Source: Dehalococcoidales bacterium (GTDB lineage Bacteria > Chloroflexota > Dehalococcoidia > Dehalococcoidales > Fen-1064). Taken from it: a stretch of DNA of 37,624 nucleotides. Below, in pieces: positions 6,956 to 14,564 of the stretch (the stretch's first letter is position 1; the number at the start of each line of letters is the position of its first letter). The notes below the pieces were generated by a model, which was not told the DNA's origin, ran no database searches, and was given only the letters and a program-made list of their open reading frames with translations. The stretch lies in contig JAURWL010000214.1 in NCBI GenBank assembly GCA_030654965.1, positions 1 to 37,624 of the forward strand, in the 5' to 3' direction. The position numbers were made by a program, and so were the translations under genes.

Positions 6956-8071
6956 TTAGTTATTGACTACATACTTTGAAAATCCTTTTACGATTGCTTC
7001 TGCTTCACGCATAATACTGTCTACCAGGTTCTGAACGGTCGGCAGGTCTTGTATCCGTTGTGCACATTCACCGCCAGCCATAAGGCCTTTATCAATTTCA
7101 CCCCGACAAATCGCTTCGATCGCCTCTCTTTCGGCTTGGATGAACTCTACCGGAACCGTGCTCGTATCATCCGGTGTGTCCAGATAGACACCAGGAGATT
7201 TAACCAGAGTATTCTTCTGATGCTTTATGCTATTTTCAGTTTTCAACCACCTGGCGGGTCCCACAATACCTCTGGCAACTAAAGTTCCCCTGTCTTCGGT
7301 TTTCACCACCTGTTCCTTCCACACCGGGTGAAAGTCGCTTTCTTGGGTGGCTAAAAACCGGGTACCCATCTGGGCGCCATCAGCCCCAAGAGCCAGCGCT
7401 GCCACTAGTGTTTTTCCATCGCAGAATCCACCGGCACCCACAATGGGAATACCAGACCCTGCCAGTGCATCTACAACAGACGGCAGCAAAACCATAGAAT
7501 GGACCGGCTCCCAGGCAATATGAAATCCACCTTCATGACCGGAAGCAACGATAAGATCCACACCAGCCTTTCTGCATCGTAACGCACCTTTGACAGAAGG
7601 AACTACATGAAACCAGGTAAATCCCGCCCCTTTGATTTTCTCCTTCCAAGGTACCGGATCACCCGCAGATGTAAAAATGACCTTGAAATACTTTTTCATC
7701 TCAGGGTATTCTTTAACGACTTTGATCGCTGTATCGATGACAACGGTTGCCCGATCCAGCAGCTCAGCGGACACCATCACGTTAATACCGAAAATACCAC
7801 CCTTATCCCTGGTCAATCGATAAGTGCGCTTTAGCACCGTTTCCAGAACCGTTGGAATGTCATCATCCATGGATGCTTCACCGCTTTTAACAAAGGCCTC
7901 ATAAACAAGGGGTTGAACCTCCCGGTTAAAAAGCCCACTGGTGGATAAAAGGCCCAACACGCCCACATTGGCTGAGGCCACGCAGAGATTGTTATTGCTG
8001 AAAGGTCCCATACCTGCCTGGATAATGGGGTGCTTGATCCCCAGCATTTCGGTTAGTTTTGTTTTAAGCAT
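6956..8071 (-). CDS. Nitronate monooxygenase / FabK-like FMN oxidoreductase
   Basis: A 371-residue TIM-barrel flavoprotein of the NMO (2-nitropropane dioxygenase) superfamily, which also contains enoyl-ACP reductase FabK. Visible hallmarks are the N-terminal GIKHPIIQAGMGP, the catalytic histidine segment ASGHEGGFH (H179), the FMN-phosphate loop GAGGFCDG (212-219) and GADGAQMGTRFLAT. It oxidises nitronates or reduces enoyl thioesters using FMN; sequence alone does not decide which. The start is the ATG behind AAGGAGGTG (spacer 4); the frame runs 25 codons further upstream, but that stretch spans the ribosome site. A TTGACA/TATCAT promoter and a palindrome lie upstream. Given the CoA-transferase neighbours, a role in acyl-CoA chemistry is possible (inference). 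Confidence 0.88.
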   Translation of the reverse strand: MLKTKLTEMLGIKHPIIQAGMGPFSNNNLCVASANVGVLGLLSTSGLFNREVQPLVYEAFVKSGEASMDDDIPTVLETVLKRTYRLTRDKGGIFGINVMVSAELLDRATVVIDTAIKVVKEYPEMKKYFKVIFTSAGDPVPWKEKIKGAGFTWFHVVPSVKGALRCRKAGVDLIVASGHEGGFHIAWEPVHSMVLLPSVVDALAGSGIPIVGAGGFCDGKTLVAALALGADGAQMGTRFLATQESDFHPVWKEQVVKTEDRGTLVARGIVGPARWLKTENSIKHQKNTLVKSPGVYLDTPDDTSTVPVEFIQAEREAIEAICRGEIDKGLMAGGECAQRIQDLPTVQNLVDSIMREAEAIVKGFSKYVVNN

Positions 8072-8118
8072 GATACACCTCCTTCTTTTCTTCTTACGAT
8101 AATTTTTATTCCAACCAT

Positions 8119-8146
8119 ATGATATCAATTTTGTGAGATATGTCAA
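8119..8146 (-). promoter_or_regulatory. Sigma-70-like promoter for the nitronate monooxygenase gene
   Basis: On the minus strand TTGACA (8141-8146) and TATCAT (8119-8124) are separated by 16 nt and stand about 50 nt before the chosen start codon at 8071. The -35 box is perfect consensus and the -10 box matches 4 of 6. Confidence 0.6.
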
Positions 8147-8176
8147 TGATAAACTGCTGTAATTTACAATGAAAGA

Positions 8177-8199
8177 CGATATATCGAAAAGTGGCTATA
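8177..8199. promoter_or_regulatory. Palindromic motif CGATATATCG plus GTGGCTATA (copy 2)
   Basis: This is the second occurrence of the 4564-4587 motif, about 30 nt upstream of the -35 box of the nitronate monooxygenase promoter. The position suits an activator or an upstream operator. Confidence 0.4.
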
Positions 8200-8324
8200 T
8201 GACCTCACCTAAATTGGTAACTTTGGCTACTACCTCGGTCAAGTTCTGAGCTGGAACAATTAGTCTATCTTTGTTAACTTATCACCACTGCTCTCCACTC
8301 TAAGGGCAACACCCGCAAAACTCA

Positions 8325-8945
8325 CTATACTCTTTTACTCATCAAGCACGTGTAGCTCCAGGGGCCTTTACCGCCCCATCTAACGTCCCTTATCTCCCCC
8401 ACGTCAAAGAATTTAGAGAATATGCGATAGATGACGTCCTTTGATATTCTGTAAGGAGTTCCTTCGTTTTCATATTCTTGTTTATCACTCCAACATCTGA
8501 GATAATAGAAACCCTGACCCTTAAGGACTCTGCTGACCTTCGCTGCGAAATCCTCTCTACGCAAGGGACTCATAATATGAAAGCATCCTCTATCGTTAAC
8601 AAAGTCAAACCTCTCATTATCGAATTCAACTTTCAGGAAATCACCGGCAATGAAGTTGACCTTTACGCCCGCTTTCTCGGCTTTTCCTCCTGCGATCCTT
8701 ATCGCCTCTCTTGATATATCAATCGCAGTTACATTAGCCCCCTTTGATGCAAGATATATAGCGTCTGTCCCTGTTCCACACCCGATGTCCAGTATACAAT
8801 ACGGGCGTATCTTGTCACTATCTATAAGTTCGATGAATTCTGGGTCGGGTTTATCAGAATTCCAGGGAATTTGAGCCAGGTTTCTCTCAGAATATACTTT
8901 TTCCCAATCTGGGGTCTTTTTCATCCGTTCTGGTCTTTCATCCAT
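8325..8945 (-). CDS. Class I SAM-dependent methyltransferase, 206 aa
   Basis: A Rossmann-type methyltransferase: motif I is ILDIGCGTGT (51-60), followed by the acidic ribose-binding ID in VTAIDIS, then AGDFLKVEF and the post-motif FDFVNDRGCFH. The N-terminal DWEKVYSERNLAQIPWNSDKPDPEF is the typical lead-in of the thiopurine-methyltransferase/TehB-like group, whose members methylate small thiol, selenium or tellurium compounds. The substrate here is unknown. I start at the ATG behind GGAGG (spacer 7); a TTG 60 nt upstream extends the frame but lacks a comparable ribosome site. It transcribes away from the HAD phosphatase at 9220. Confidence 0.85.
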   Translation of the reverse strand: MDERPERMKKTPDWEKVYSERNLAQIPWNSDKPDPEFIELIDSDKIRPYCILDIGCGTGTDAIYLASKGANVTAIDISREAIRIAGGKAEKAGVKVNFIAGDFLKVEFDNERFDFVNDRGCFHIMSPLRREDFAAKVSRVLKGQGFYYLRCWSDKQEYENEGTPYRISKDVIYRIFSKFFDVGEIRDVRWGGKGPWSYTCLMSKRV

Positions 8946-9219
8946 TAGGTTCCTCCAACCAGCCCCATCTGGTGAAACTCTAATTGCACGAGCCATCTTT
9001 GTCAATACTTCTAATATAGGAAAATTCTGAGTGTGTGGGATGGCTGGTACTTTTTAGAGATTGCTGCAGGTAACATTTCGCCCTAATGTTGAATTAGCAG
9101 GAACGTGAATCTAGCGCTAGGACAGCGGGCTCGTTGTTTCGATATCTCGCCCACTGATACAGCTCCCTACCGGGATTGCAGGCGAGAACAAGGACCATAT
9201 CCTGTGCTAATATATTGGA

Positions 9220-9876
9220 ATGGCATATCGCGCATTGTTATTTGATCTCGACGGGACATTGCTGGACACCATCCGAGACATCGCTGATTCAGTGAACAGT
9301 GCCTTAGCCTATTTTGGGTTCCCACCGCATGAACTTGATGCTTATAGGTACTTTGTCGGCGATGGTGTGGAGATGCTCGCGATCCGCGCTCTTCCGGAAG
9401 ACCGCCGGGATCACATGACGGTGAGCAAGATGGTCGCCTGCATTGACGAATCATACTCGATGCGTTGGGCAAACAATACTCGCCCTTTTCGAGGAATCCC
9501 GGAGTTGTTGGATGCCCTTACAGACATCGGCATTCGGATGGCGATTCTATCTAACAAGGGGCAGAGCTTCGCCGAAGTAACGGTCTCCACGCTCCTGCCG
9601 GACTGGCATTTCGACCTTGTTGTGGGAGCACATCCTTCCGTCCCAAAAAAGCCTGACCCAACGGCTGCACTGCAAATAGCCAGTCAAATGAGCCTTATCC
9701 CGACCGAATTTCTGTACCTTGGTGATTCGGCTGTCGACATGAAAACCGCAGTGGCAGCTAACATGTACCCAGTTGGAGCTTTGTGGGGTTATCGCACAGC
9801 AGACGAGCTACTGACCGGTGGGGCAAGAGTGCTTGTTGAAAAGCCGACACATGTGGTGCCCCTGTTGAACGATTAG
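9220..9876 (+). CDS. gph: HAD-family phosphatase, phosphoglycolate phosphatase-like
   Basis: A 218-residue haloacid dehalogenase phosphatase with all four motifs: DLDGT (D9 nucleophile, D11 acid/base), ILSNKG (S111), KKPDP (K143/K144) and GDSAVD (D169, D173) binding magnesium. A helical C1 cap lies between residues 15 and 90, as in phosphoglycolate phosphatase Gph and pyrophosphatase PpaX. Gph removes 2-phosphoglycolate left from DNA repair or oxygenation; the exact substrate cannot be fixed from sequence. The ribosome site is poor (GGA abuts the ATG). It is isolated: divergent from the methyltransferase and convergent with chrA. Confidence 0.82.
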   Translation: MAYRALLFDLDGTLLDTIRDIADSVNSALAYFGFPPHELDAYRYFVGDGVEMLAIRALPEDRRDHMTVSKMVACIDESYSMRWANNTRPFRGIPELLDALTDIGIRMAILSNKGQSFAEVTVSTLLPDWHFDLVVGAHPSVPKKPDPTAALQIASQMSLIPTEFLYLGDSAVDMKTAVAANMYPVGALWGYRTADELLTGGARVLVEKPTHVVPLLND

Positions 9877-9916
9877 TCGCCACCAAAGTCCCCGTCCGCT
9901 ACACAATCTGCTAAAA

Positions 9917-9942
9917 GGTGCGGTTTCCAATCGAACGGCACC
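9917..9942 (-). terminator. Intrinsic terminator of chrA
   Basis: On the minus strand GGTGCCGTT and AACCGCACC form a 9-bp stem with one mismatch around an 8-nt loop, followed directly by TTTTAG. It lies just past the chrA stop at 9946. Confidence 0.55.
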
Positions 9943-9945
9943 AAA

Positions 9946-11103
9946 TCAACTGGTTATCAGCCGATAAACTACTCCCAGCAAACCACCACCTAGTATTAGC
10001 CACGCCGAGTTTACTTTGAATCGAAATACAAGTACTAACGAAACGACCACAAGGACTACACTAAACCAGTCAATTAACGCAGTTCTCCCCAGTTCCCATG
10101 TCACGCCTACTATCAGCCCCAGAGCAGCAACATTCACGCCATCAAGAAATGCCCCTGACCACCACTTCTTACGCAGTTGCGGTATGACTCGGCTGATCAA
10201 CGCAACGAAGAAGAACGATGGTAGGAAGAAGGCGAGTGACGCCAGGAGAGCCGATGGCCAACCTCCCATAAGATAACCGACAAAGGTCGCGCTGCTTGCC
10301 ACAGGGCCGGGAGTGATTTGTCCCACGGCAATGGCGTCAAGGAGTTGCTGATGTGTTAGCCAGCCGAGATGCACCACAAATTCCGAATTGAAAAAAGCAT
10401 AAAGCACATAGCCGCTGCCGTAAATCACCGCACCGATTTTAAGAAACGTAAAGAACAGCGTCGCTTGGCTAAAGGGGATGCTGCCAGCAGCAAGCATCGG
10501 TAGTGGCAGGCCCATCGCCGGCGATAACGACAATGCGGAAAATCCGCCCTTGAGCACGTGCCGAATAGAGCGAACCAGAAGCACCACAGCCGCACCGGCA
10601 AAAAGAAGAGCTATCTCATTGAAACCGAAGAAGTAAAGAGCGATTGCCCCAACCCCAACGGATGCCGTAAGTACATCTTTAACTCCCTTCCGCCCAAGGT
10701 CCCACAGCGCTTGGATGATAATTGCGATGACGACTGGTTTGACGCTGTAGAGTACCCAACTGATCTGTGGCAGCGACCCGTATGTCACATATACCCATGA
10801 CAGTGCCAGAGTTGCCAGCATCCCGGGTAGGATGAAAAGCAGCCCGCTGGCAATATAACCCAGCCAACCAGCTCTGATAAGGCCGAGATACAGCGCCATC
10901 TCAGTTGCATTAGGTCCAGGGATCAAGTTGGTGGCGCCGACAATGTCGAGGAAATTCTGATCGTCAAGCCATGCCCGCTTTCGCACAGTCTCGCGCTGCA
11001 TAATGGCTATATAGGCAGCCGGACCGCCAAACGCTGTCGCACCAATCCGCAGAAACAATAGTGCGACTTCTTTAAGATAAGTACGTTTCGGTATGATTTT
11101 CAC
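9946..11103 (-). CDS. chrA: Chromate transporter, ChrA family (two-domain form)
   Basis: A 385-residue, very hydrophobic inner-membrane protein built of two homologous halves, the long bidomain form of the CHR family. The first half has TAFGGPAAYIA and NLIPGPNATEMA; the second half has KIGAVIYGSGYVL and QITPGPVASSATFVGY. These paired GG/GS and PGP motifs are diagnostic. ChrA exports chromate using the proton gradient; some members may move other oxyanions such as sulfate. It lies 85 bases downstream of an ArsR-type regulator on the same strand, which suggests induction by a metal or oxyanion. A plausible but weak ribosome site (AAGAG) precedes the ATG. It has a terminator behind it. Confidence 0.92.
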   Translation of the reverse strand: MKIIPKRTYLKEVALLFLRIGATAFGGPAAYIAIMQRETVRKRAWLDDQNFLDIVGATNLIPGPNATEMALYLGLIRAGWLGYIASGLLFILPGMLATLALSWVYVTYGSLPQISWVLYSVKPVVIAIIIQALWDLGRKGVKDVLTASVGVGAIALYFFGFNEIALLFAGAAVVLLVRSIRHVLKGGFSALSLSPAMGLPLPMLAAGSIPFSQATLFFTFLKIGAVIYGSGYVLYAFFNSEFVVHLGWLTHQQLLDAIAVGQITPGPVASSATFVGYLMGGWPSALLASLAFFLPSFFFVALISRVIPQLRKKWWSGAFLDGVNVAALGLIVGVTWELGRTALIDWFSVVLVVVSLVLVFRFKVNSAWLILGGGLLGVVYRLITS

Positions 11104-11188
11104 TCTTTCTGGAGGAGGTCTGATTGACCCAATGTCTTTAGTTCAATTTCTTAACATGACTACAGTATGGGGACTTTCTTGATATCAC

Positions 11189-11530
11189 CTATCTTTTTTG
11201 TACGTCACAATTCTTGCAAGGATCTTCTTGCCCCTGTTCACTCAGCCCCAGAGTTTCGGATAGCATCGCTTGGTAACGCCTGAGAGCGTCTGGGTCAACT
11301 GAGTAGTGGACGTGGTAGCCGCGCCTTTCGCCCCGTACCAGACCAACTGATTTGAGTACTCTTAAGTGTTGTGAAATGGCAGGCTGGCTTACCTTCAAGA
11401 GACCTGCCATTGCATTTACACATAAAGCATCTGGTTCATGCTGTTGGCATAGCAGTTTCAGTAATCTGAGCCGGGTCGGGTCAGCAAGAGCGCCAAATAT
11501 TGCGGCTTGTTCTTTAACCGTATCTTTCAT
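11189..11530 (-). CDS. ArsR/SmtB-family transcriptional regulator
   Basis: A 113-residue winged-helix repressor: ALADPTRLRLLKLL, recognition helix region VSQPAISQHLRVLKSVGLV and the wing RGERRGYHVHYSV. The canonical arsenic box ELCVCDL is here DALCVNAM with a single Cys (C37). Other cysteines are C28 and a C-terminal C105-x2-C108 pair, so the metal site, if any, is not the standard one. The start is ATG at 11530 behind GAGGTGG; a GTG four codons upstream is the alternative. An inverted repeat TATAA-8-TTATA lies 13 nt upstream. With chrA downstream it probably controls chromate or oxyanion efflux (inference from context). Confidence 0.88.
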   Translation of the reverse strand: MKDTVKEQAAIFGALADPTRLRLLKLLCQQHEPDALCVNAMAGLLKVSQPAISQHLRVLKSVGLVRGERRGYHVHYSVDPDALRRYQAMLSETLGLSEQGQEDPCKNCDVQKR

Positions 11531-11542
11531 GGTCCACCTCAC

Positions 11543-11560
11543 TATAAGTATATGATTATA
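11543..11560. promoter_or_regulatory. Possible ArsR operator
   Basis: An AT-rich inverted repeat, TATAA and TTATA separated by 8 nt, lies immediately upstream of the arsR ribosome site. Autoregulation through such a site is usual in the family, but this sequence is simple enough to occur by chance. Confidence 0.35.
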
Positions 11561-11826
11561 AACTAATGTTAGGATTATTATATTACTATTAAGCGCATAG
11601 AGTCAACCAGGGACTTGAAGAAACCTGATATTTACCTTATGAGTGAAAGTCCGATTGCCGAACATCGCCTTTCTATACCCCCACAGTTCGTTTTGCCGTT
11701 CCAGCCAACTTTTGCTAATAATTTACTAATGGAGAGAATGGCACTGAACAGTACCAGATGATACATCAGGCTCAAAAATGACTGGGGTCGATAAAAGCAA
11801 TAGCACCAGTTTGAACGTAAAAACAC
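11561..11826. other. Gene-free stretch between arsR and the PrpD-like gene
   Basis: Only short unsupported frames occur, none with a ribosome site or recognisable motif. The gap continues to 11973 and contains the 18-bp palindrome at 11827-11844. It may mark a junction between two acquired blocks. Confidence 0.5.
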
Positions 11827-11844
11827 TGCTTATCATGATAAGCA
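11827..11844. other. Perfect 18-bp palindrome (TGCTTATCA/TGATAAGCA)
   Basis: TGCTTATCATGATAAGCA is fully self-complementary. On the minus strand GTGTTTTTAC follows, so it may terminate the PrpD-like gene that ends 130 nt upstream. It may equally be a protein-binding site. Confidence 0.45.
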
Positions 11845-11973
11845 ACAGATTAGGAAACCGCTGCGATATGCAGAGGCTGTTCGATTAACTGACCACCTGA
11901 CTCATGTTCAGGCTATCCAACTCCAGACTAAAGATATTTCTTTTGGACTAAAGTAAAAACCGTCCGTAGCTCG

Positions 11974-13413
11974 TTAATCATCAGGTTCTGGATGCAAGAA
12001 CAGATTACTCAGTGATTTCCTCATACTGTCCCGCCAGGTAATGCCGGTTAATCTCATCAGATCGGTTACCGCAAAATCCGCGTTACTCCGTAACATGCCT
12101 GACAGCTGTTTGCCGCTCTCTTCACCGATGATATCGCTACGGTATTTAAAGTGGTTGGTCAGTTGTTTCCGAGTTGAAAGATCTTTGATTTCATAGATGT
12201 TCCCTATCACGCGAGCTTCTTTCCTAACCCCGGAGTAGAGACGCAAACTTGCTGAAAACGGGAAGTCGTGCGATTCTGAAAGCCAATCTAGCCAACAATA
12301 ATCATCCTTTTCGAACCTGATTTTAGCTTTCAATCGACCTAATTTGTCTGTGTTAAAGGGGCCGTTCAGGACTAGTGGCACCTCGGGATCTACCCCTGTC
12401 CCGAGAAATACTAACAATAGTGCCATCAAGCGATGAGCTTCCTTCTGGCTGAACTTGGTCGCCCATAGAATCATGGGCCATAGTCCTTTCAGCTTAAGCG
12501 CTTTAATAGAGTCAATATCTAAGGGTTCCTTCTCCAATGCCTGCTTCACAGCAGCCAGCGGATGGTGTAGGTACCTGTTAATAAGAGCAGGTTTAAATCC
12601 CTGTTGCTCGAGCAGGTACGTCTGACCGAGGCTATAGGTCAGCTGGTCCGAGTTAGCTATTTTCTCGGCGATTTTGTCAATAATGCTAGTATTAGCGATT
12701 TGGACTGGGAAAAGACCACTGTCGGTTCCGTTTTGAAGTAGTCGGAAAGTCTCAGTAAGAAGCGGCAATCGCGCGTTTTGATTCTGATTCCAATATCGCT
12801 CTGCAGACGACTGTGTGTCTCTTACCGCTTGATAACTGGAGACTTTACCACCAATCAATGAGACTCCTCCAGTTTCCAGCGCAGGGAGGACGAGTCTGAA
12901 AGCAATGCCGGCTACACCTGGAACGGTGAAGCAATAGGGACTAAGTGTCTTAGAAGGGTATGGGGAACTGGGCGGCCAACCGATATCACGGACAGCATAG
13001 CCGGTCCTCAGAAGTAACTCATAGCTAATGACGAAGACGGTAACCGCGTCCTGAATAGAAGCATCGAGCTTCTCAGCTGCAGCGAGAGTAGCCAGGATTA
13101 CCTGCCTGCCTGGATAAGCTGCGGCAGGTACCGGTATCCCATCCTGGTCATAAAGGCTACAACTACGGGAGTTATTCCAGAAAGCTTCTTCGGCTGTGAC
13201 CCTGTATCTGGTCCCAATTATGAAGGCTTCCTTGCCGTTGCGTTTATACCTTTTTGTATGTGTTGGTTGCCCTGAGTCCATGAGCATCTCAACGCCATCC
13301 AAAGCCGCCCCAATGGTGTCTAGAATGGAGAATCTGGTGGATCGGGCCAACCCTTTAGGTAGACTTTCGTAACTCGTATTCACCACAAAATCCATAATAT
13401 TGTTAGTCGACAT
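11974..13413 (-). CDS. Divergent MmgE/PrpD-family protein
   Basis: A 479-residue protein of the 2-methylcitrate dehydratase / cis-aconitate decarboxylase family. The N-terminal all-helical domain shows STRFSILDTIGAALDG (25-40), the GxxxxxxAxxAFWNN segment (67-81) and the long helix PGRQVILATLAAAE...VISYELLLRTGYA. The family's N-G-x3-H-x-L-D-x-D-D active-site stretch reads NNSRSCSLYDQD (80-91), so the conserved His is Cys85 and an Asp is Tyr88. The usual dehydratase chemistry is therefore doubtful. ATG follows GGGAGGT (spacer 6). It lies 36 bases after the recombinase gene on the same strand, so it looks like cargo of that module. The length is normal for the family. Confidence 0.72.
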   Translation of the reverse strand: MSTNNIMDFVVNTSYESLPKGLARSTRFSILDTIGAALDGVEMLMDSGQPTHTKRYKRNGKEAFIIGTRYRVTAEEAFWNNSRSCSLYDQDGIPVPAAAYPGRQVILATLAAAEKLDASIQDAVTVFVISYELLLRTGYAVRDIGWPPSSPYPSKTLSPYCFTVPGVAGIAFRLVLPALETGGVSLIGGKVSSYQAVRDTQSSAERYWNQNQNARLPLLTETFRLLQNGTDSGLFPVQIANTSIIDKIAEKIANSDQLTYSLGQTYLLEQQGFKPALINRYLHHPLAAVKQALEKEPLDIDSIKALKLKGLWPMILWATKFSQKEAHRLMALLLVFLGTGVDPEVPLVLNGPFNTDKLGRLKAKIRFEKDDYCWLDWLSESHDFPFSASLRLYSGVRKEARVIGNIYEIKDLSTRKQLTNHFKYRSDIIGEESGKQLSGMLRSNADFAVTDLMRLTGITWRDSMRKSLSNLFLHPEPDD

Positions 13414-13449
13414 TATCTTACCTCCCTTTTTGTCGCATCCTGCTCCGGG

Positions 13450-14409
13450 TTATTCGTGTTCACCTGTAAGCTTGTCCATGGGCGAATATTTATGGTGTTG
13501 GGCTGTAATTTGAGAACTCGTGAAGTGCAGGTAGTGGTTGACCATCTCCAGACTGCTGTGGCCGAGAATTTCCTTTAAGCTAAAGACATCGCCACCATTC
13601 AATAAGTAATTTATAGAGAATGTGTGCCTACACAAGTGAGCATGCAATCGCTTTACACCGGAACTCCTGGCTATCCTGGAAAAGACCAATTTGATGCTGT
13701 TTGCGGTCATTGGATTACCACTCGCGGACAGGAACAGGTTATTAATTTCTCCGCTTGCGGGTTTGGGTCTGGCATTTTCGATATAAAACAGAAGTTTTCT
13801 CTGAACGAATTTTCCGATAGGTACGATACGCTCCTTGGACCCTTTTCCCAGCACTTTTATGTAGCCGTCAATCAGGTTGATATTCGCCAAGCTGATACCG
13901 ATTATTTCAGATATTCTGAGACCGGTATCCAGAGCGATTATGATGATGGTATAGTTACGGACCCCCATGGTTGAATCCTTATCTATGCTAGAAGAGCATG
14001 TCTTTATTTCTTCGGGAGTCAGTGGCGTCGTCATTGTTACCGGAGCCTTGGGCAATTTGAGCTTCCCGAGTCTGTTTTCCGTAGTGTGCCCCTCTGCAAA
14101 AAGCCAAGATGAGAAAGCACGGAGGGCTCTAACATGGCACTGTATCGTTTTTGGTGAGAGTGTTTTGTCTTGTTGCGGGGTATAAGGATGTCCCTCGAAT
14201 CTCCGTCTCTGCCGCAAGTAAAGAATGTAGGCGCGCACCGTATCTATACTAAAAATCGACAAATCATGCGGAAGGTGGACTGTATCGAGGTAACGGGTGA
14301 ACGAGGTCAGCATTTCAGAGTACCAAGCAACCGTGCGTGGGCTTTTGTTTTCGACCCTATTGCTGATTTCGTACAACTTGATCAGCTCTTCGATGTCCGG
14401 AATCTTCAT
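13450..14409 (-). CDS. Tyrosine recombinase (phage-integrase family), paralogue 2
   Basis: A 319-residue XerC/D-like recombinase. Residues 1-110 are the SAM-like core-binding domain; the catalytic domain carries R165 (LDTGLRISEI), the beta-hairpin lysine in GKGSKER, H258 and R261 (HLCRHTF), H284 (LGHSSLE) and nucleophile Y293 (VNHYLHF). The set is complete, so it is probably active. I place the start at the ATG at 14409 because the upstream extension of the frame runs back through a strong terminator hairpin (14452-14482). The ribosome site there is only fair. It is closely related along its whole length to the recombinase at 15895-16884, sharing for example FEGHPYTP/FENHPYTP, RLHAHLCRHTF and KYSPMDKL/KYSPLDRL. 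Confidence 0.92.
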   Translation of the reverse strand: MKIPDIEELIKLYEISNRVENKSPRTVAWYSEMLTSFTRYLDTVHLPHDLSIFSIDTVRAYILYLRQRRRFEGHPYTPQQDKTLSPKTIQCHVRALRAFSSWLFAEGHTTENRLGKLKLPKAPVTMTTPLTPEEIKTCSSSIDKDSTMGVRNYTIIIIALDTGLRISEIIGISLANINLIDGYIKVLGKGSKERIVPIGKFVQRKLLFYIENARPKPASGEINNLFLSASGNPMTANSIKLVFSRIARSSGVKRLHAHLCRHTFSINYLLNGGDVFSLKEILGHSSLEMVNHYLHFTSSQITAQHHKYSPMDKLTGEHE

Positions 14410-14451
14410 CAACCTGGTGCCCTTATCCTTCTGACGCAATTTATCTAATAA

Positions 14452-14482
14452 AAAAGAGGCTAGCTTCAGCGTAGCCTCTTTT
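14452..14482 (-). terminator. Intrinsic terminator of the unknown HTH gene
   Basis: AAAAGAGGCTA and TAGCCTCTTTT form a perfect 11-bp stem around a 9-nt loop, followed on the minus strand by TTATTAG. It separates the 14565-15725 gene from the downstream recombinase, which therefore needs readthrough or its own promoter. Confidence 0.8.
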
Positions 14483-14515
14483 AGCCCCAATTGCGATGAA
14501 TATGGGCATTATTGC

Positions 14516-14553
14516 GTGTACGTAAATCAGGGACAAGCCCAAATTACGTACAC
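14516..14553. repeat. 10-bp inverted repeat beside the recombinase genes
   Basis: GTGTACGTAA (14516-14525) and TTACGTACAC (14544-14553) are perfect inverted copies separated by 18 nt. They lie between the HTH gene stop and the terminator. The arms are the right size for recombinase or transposase binding sites; the spacer is longer than a standard 6-8 bp crossover core. Confidence 0.55.
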
Positions 14554-14564
14554 CTCTTAAACGG

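Noticed and set aside
11632-11826. Minus-strand 64-codon frame between arsR and the PrpD-like gene
   Set aside because: No ribosome site, no motif, hydrophobic by chance; I treat the stretch as non-coding.
14410-14490. Upstream extension of recombinase 2 to a TTG
   Set aside because: The added 27 codons cross a strong intrinsic terminator and lack similarity to the paralogue; the ATG at 14409 is preferred.
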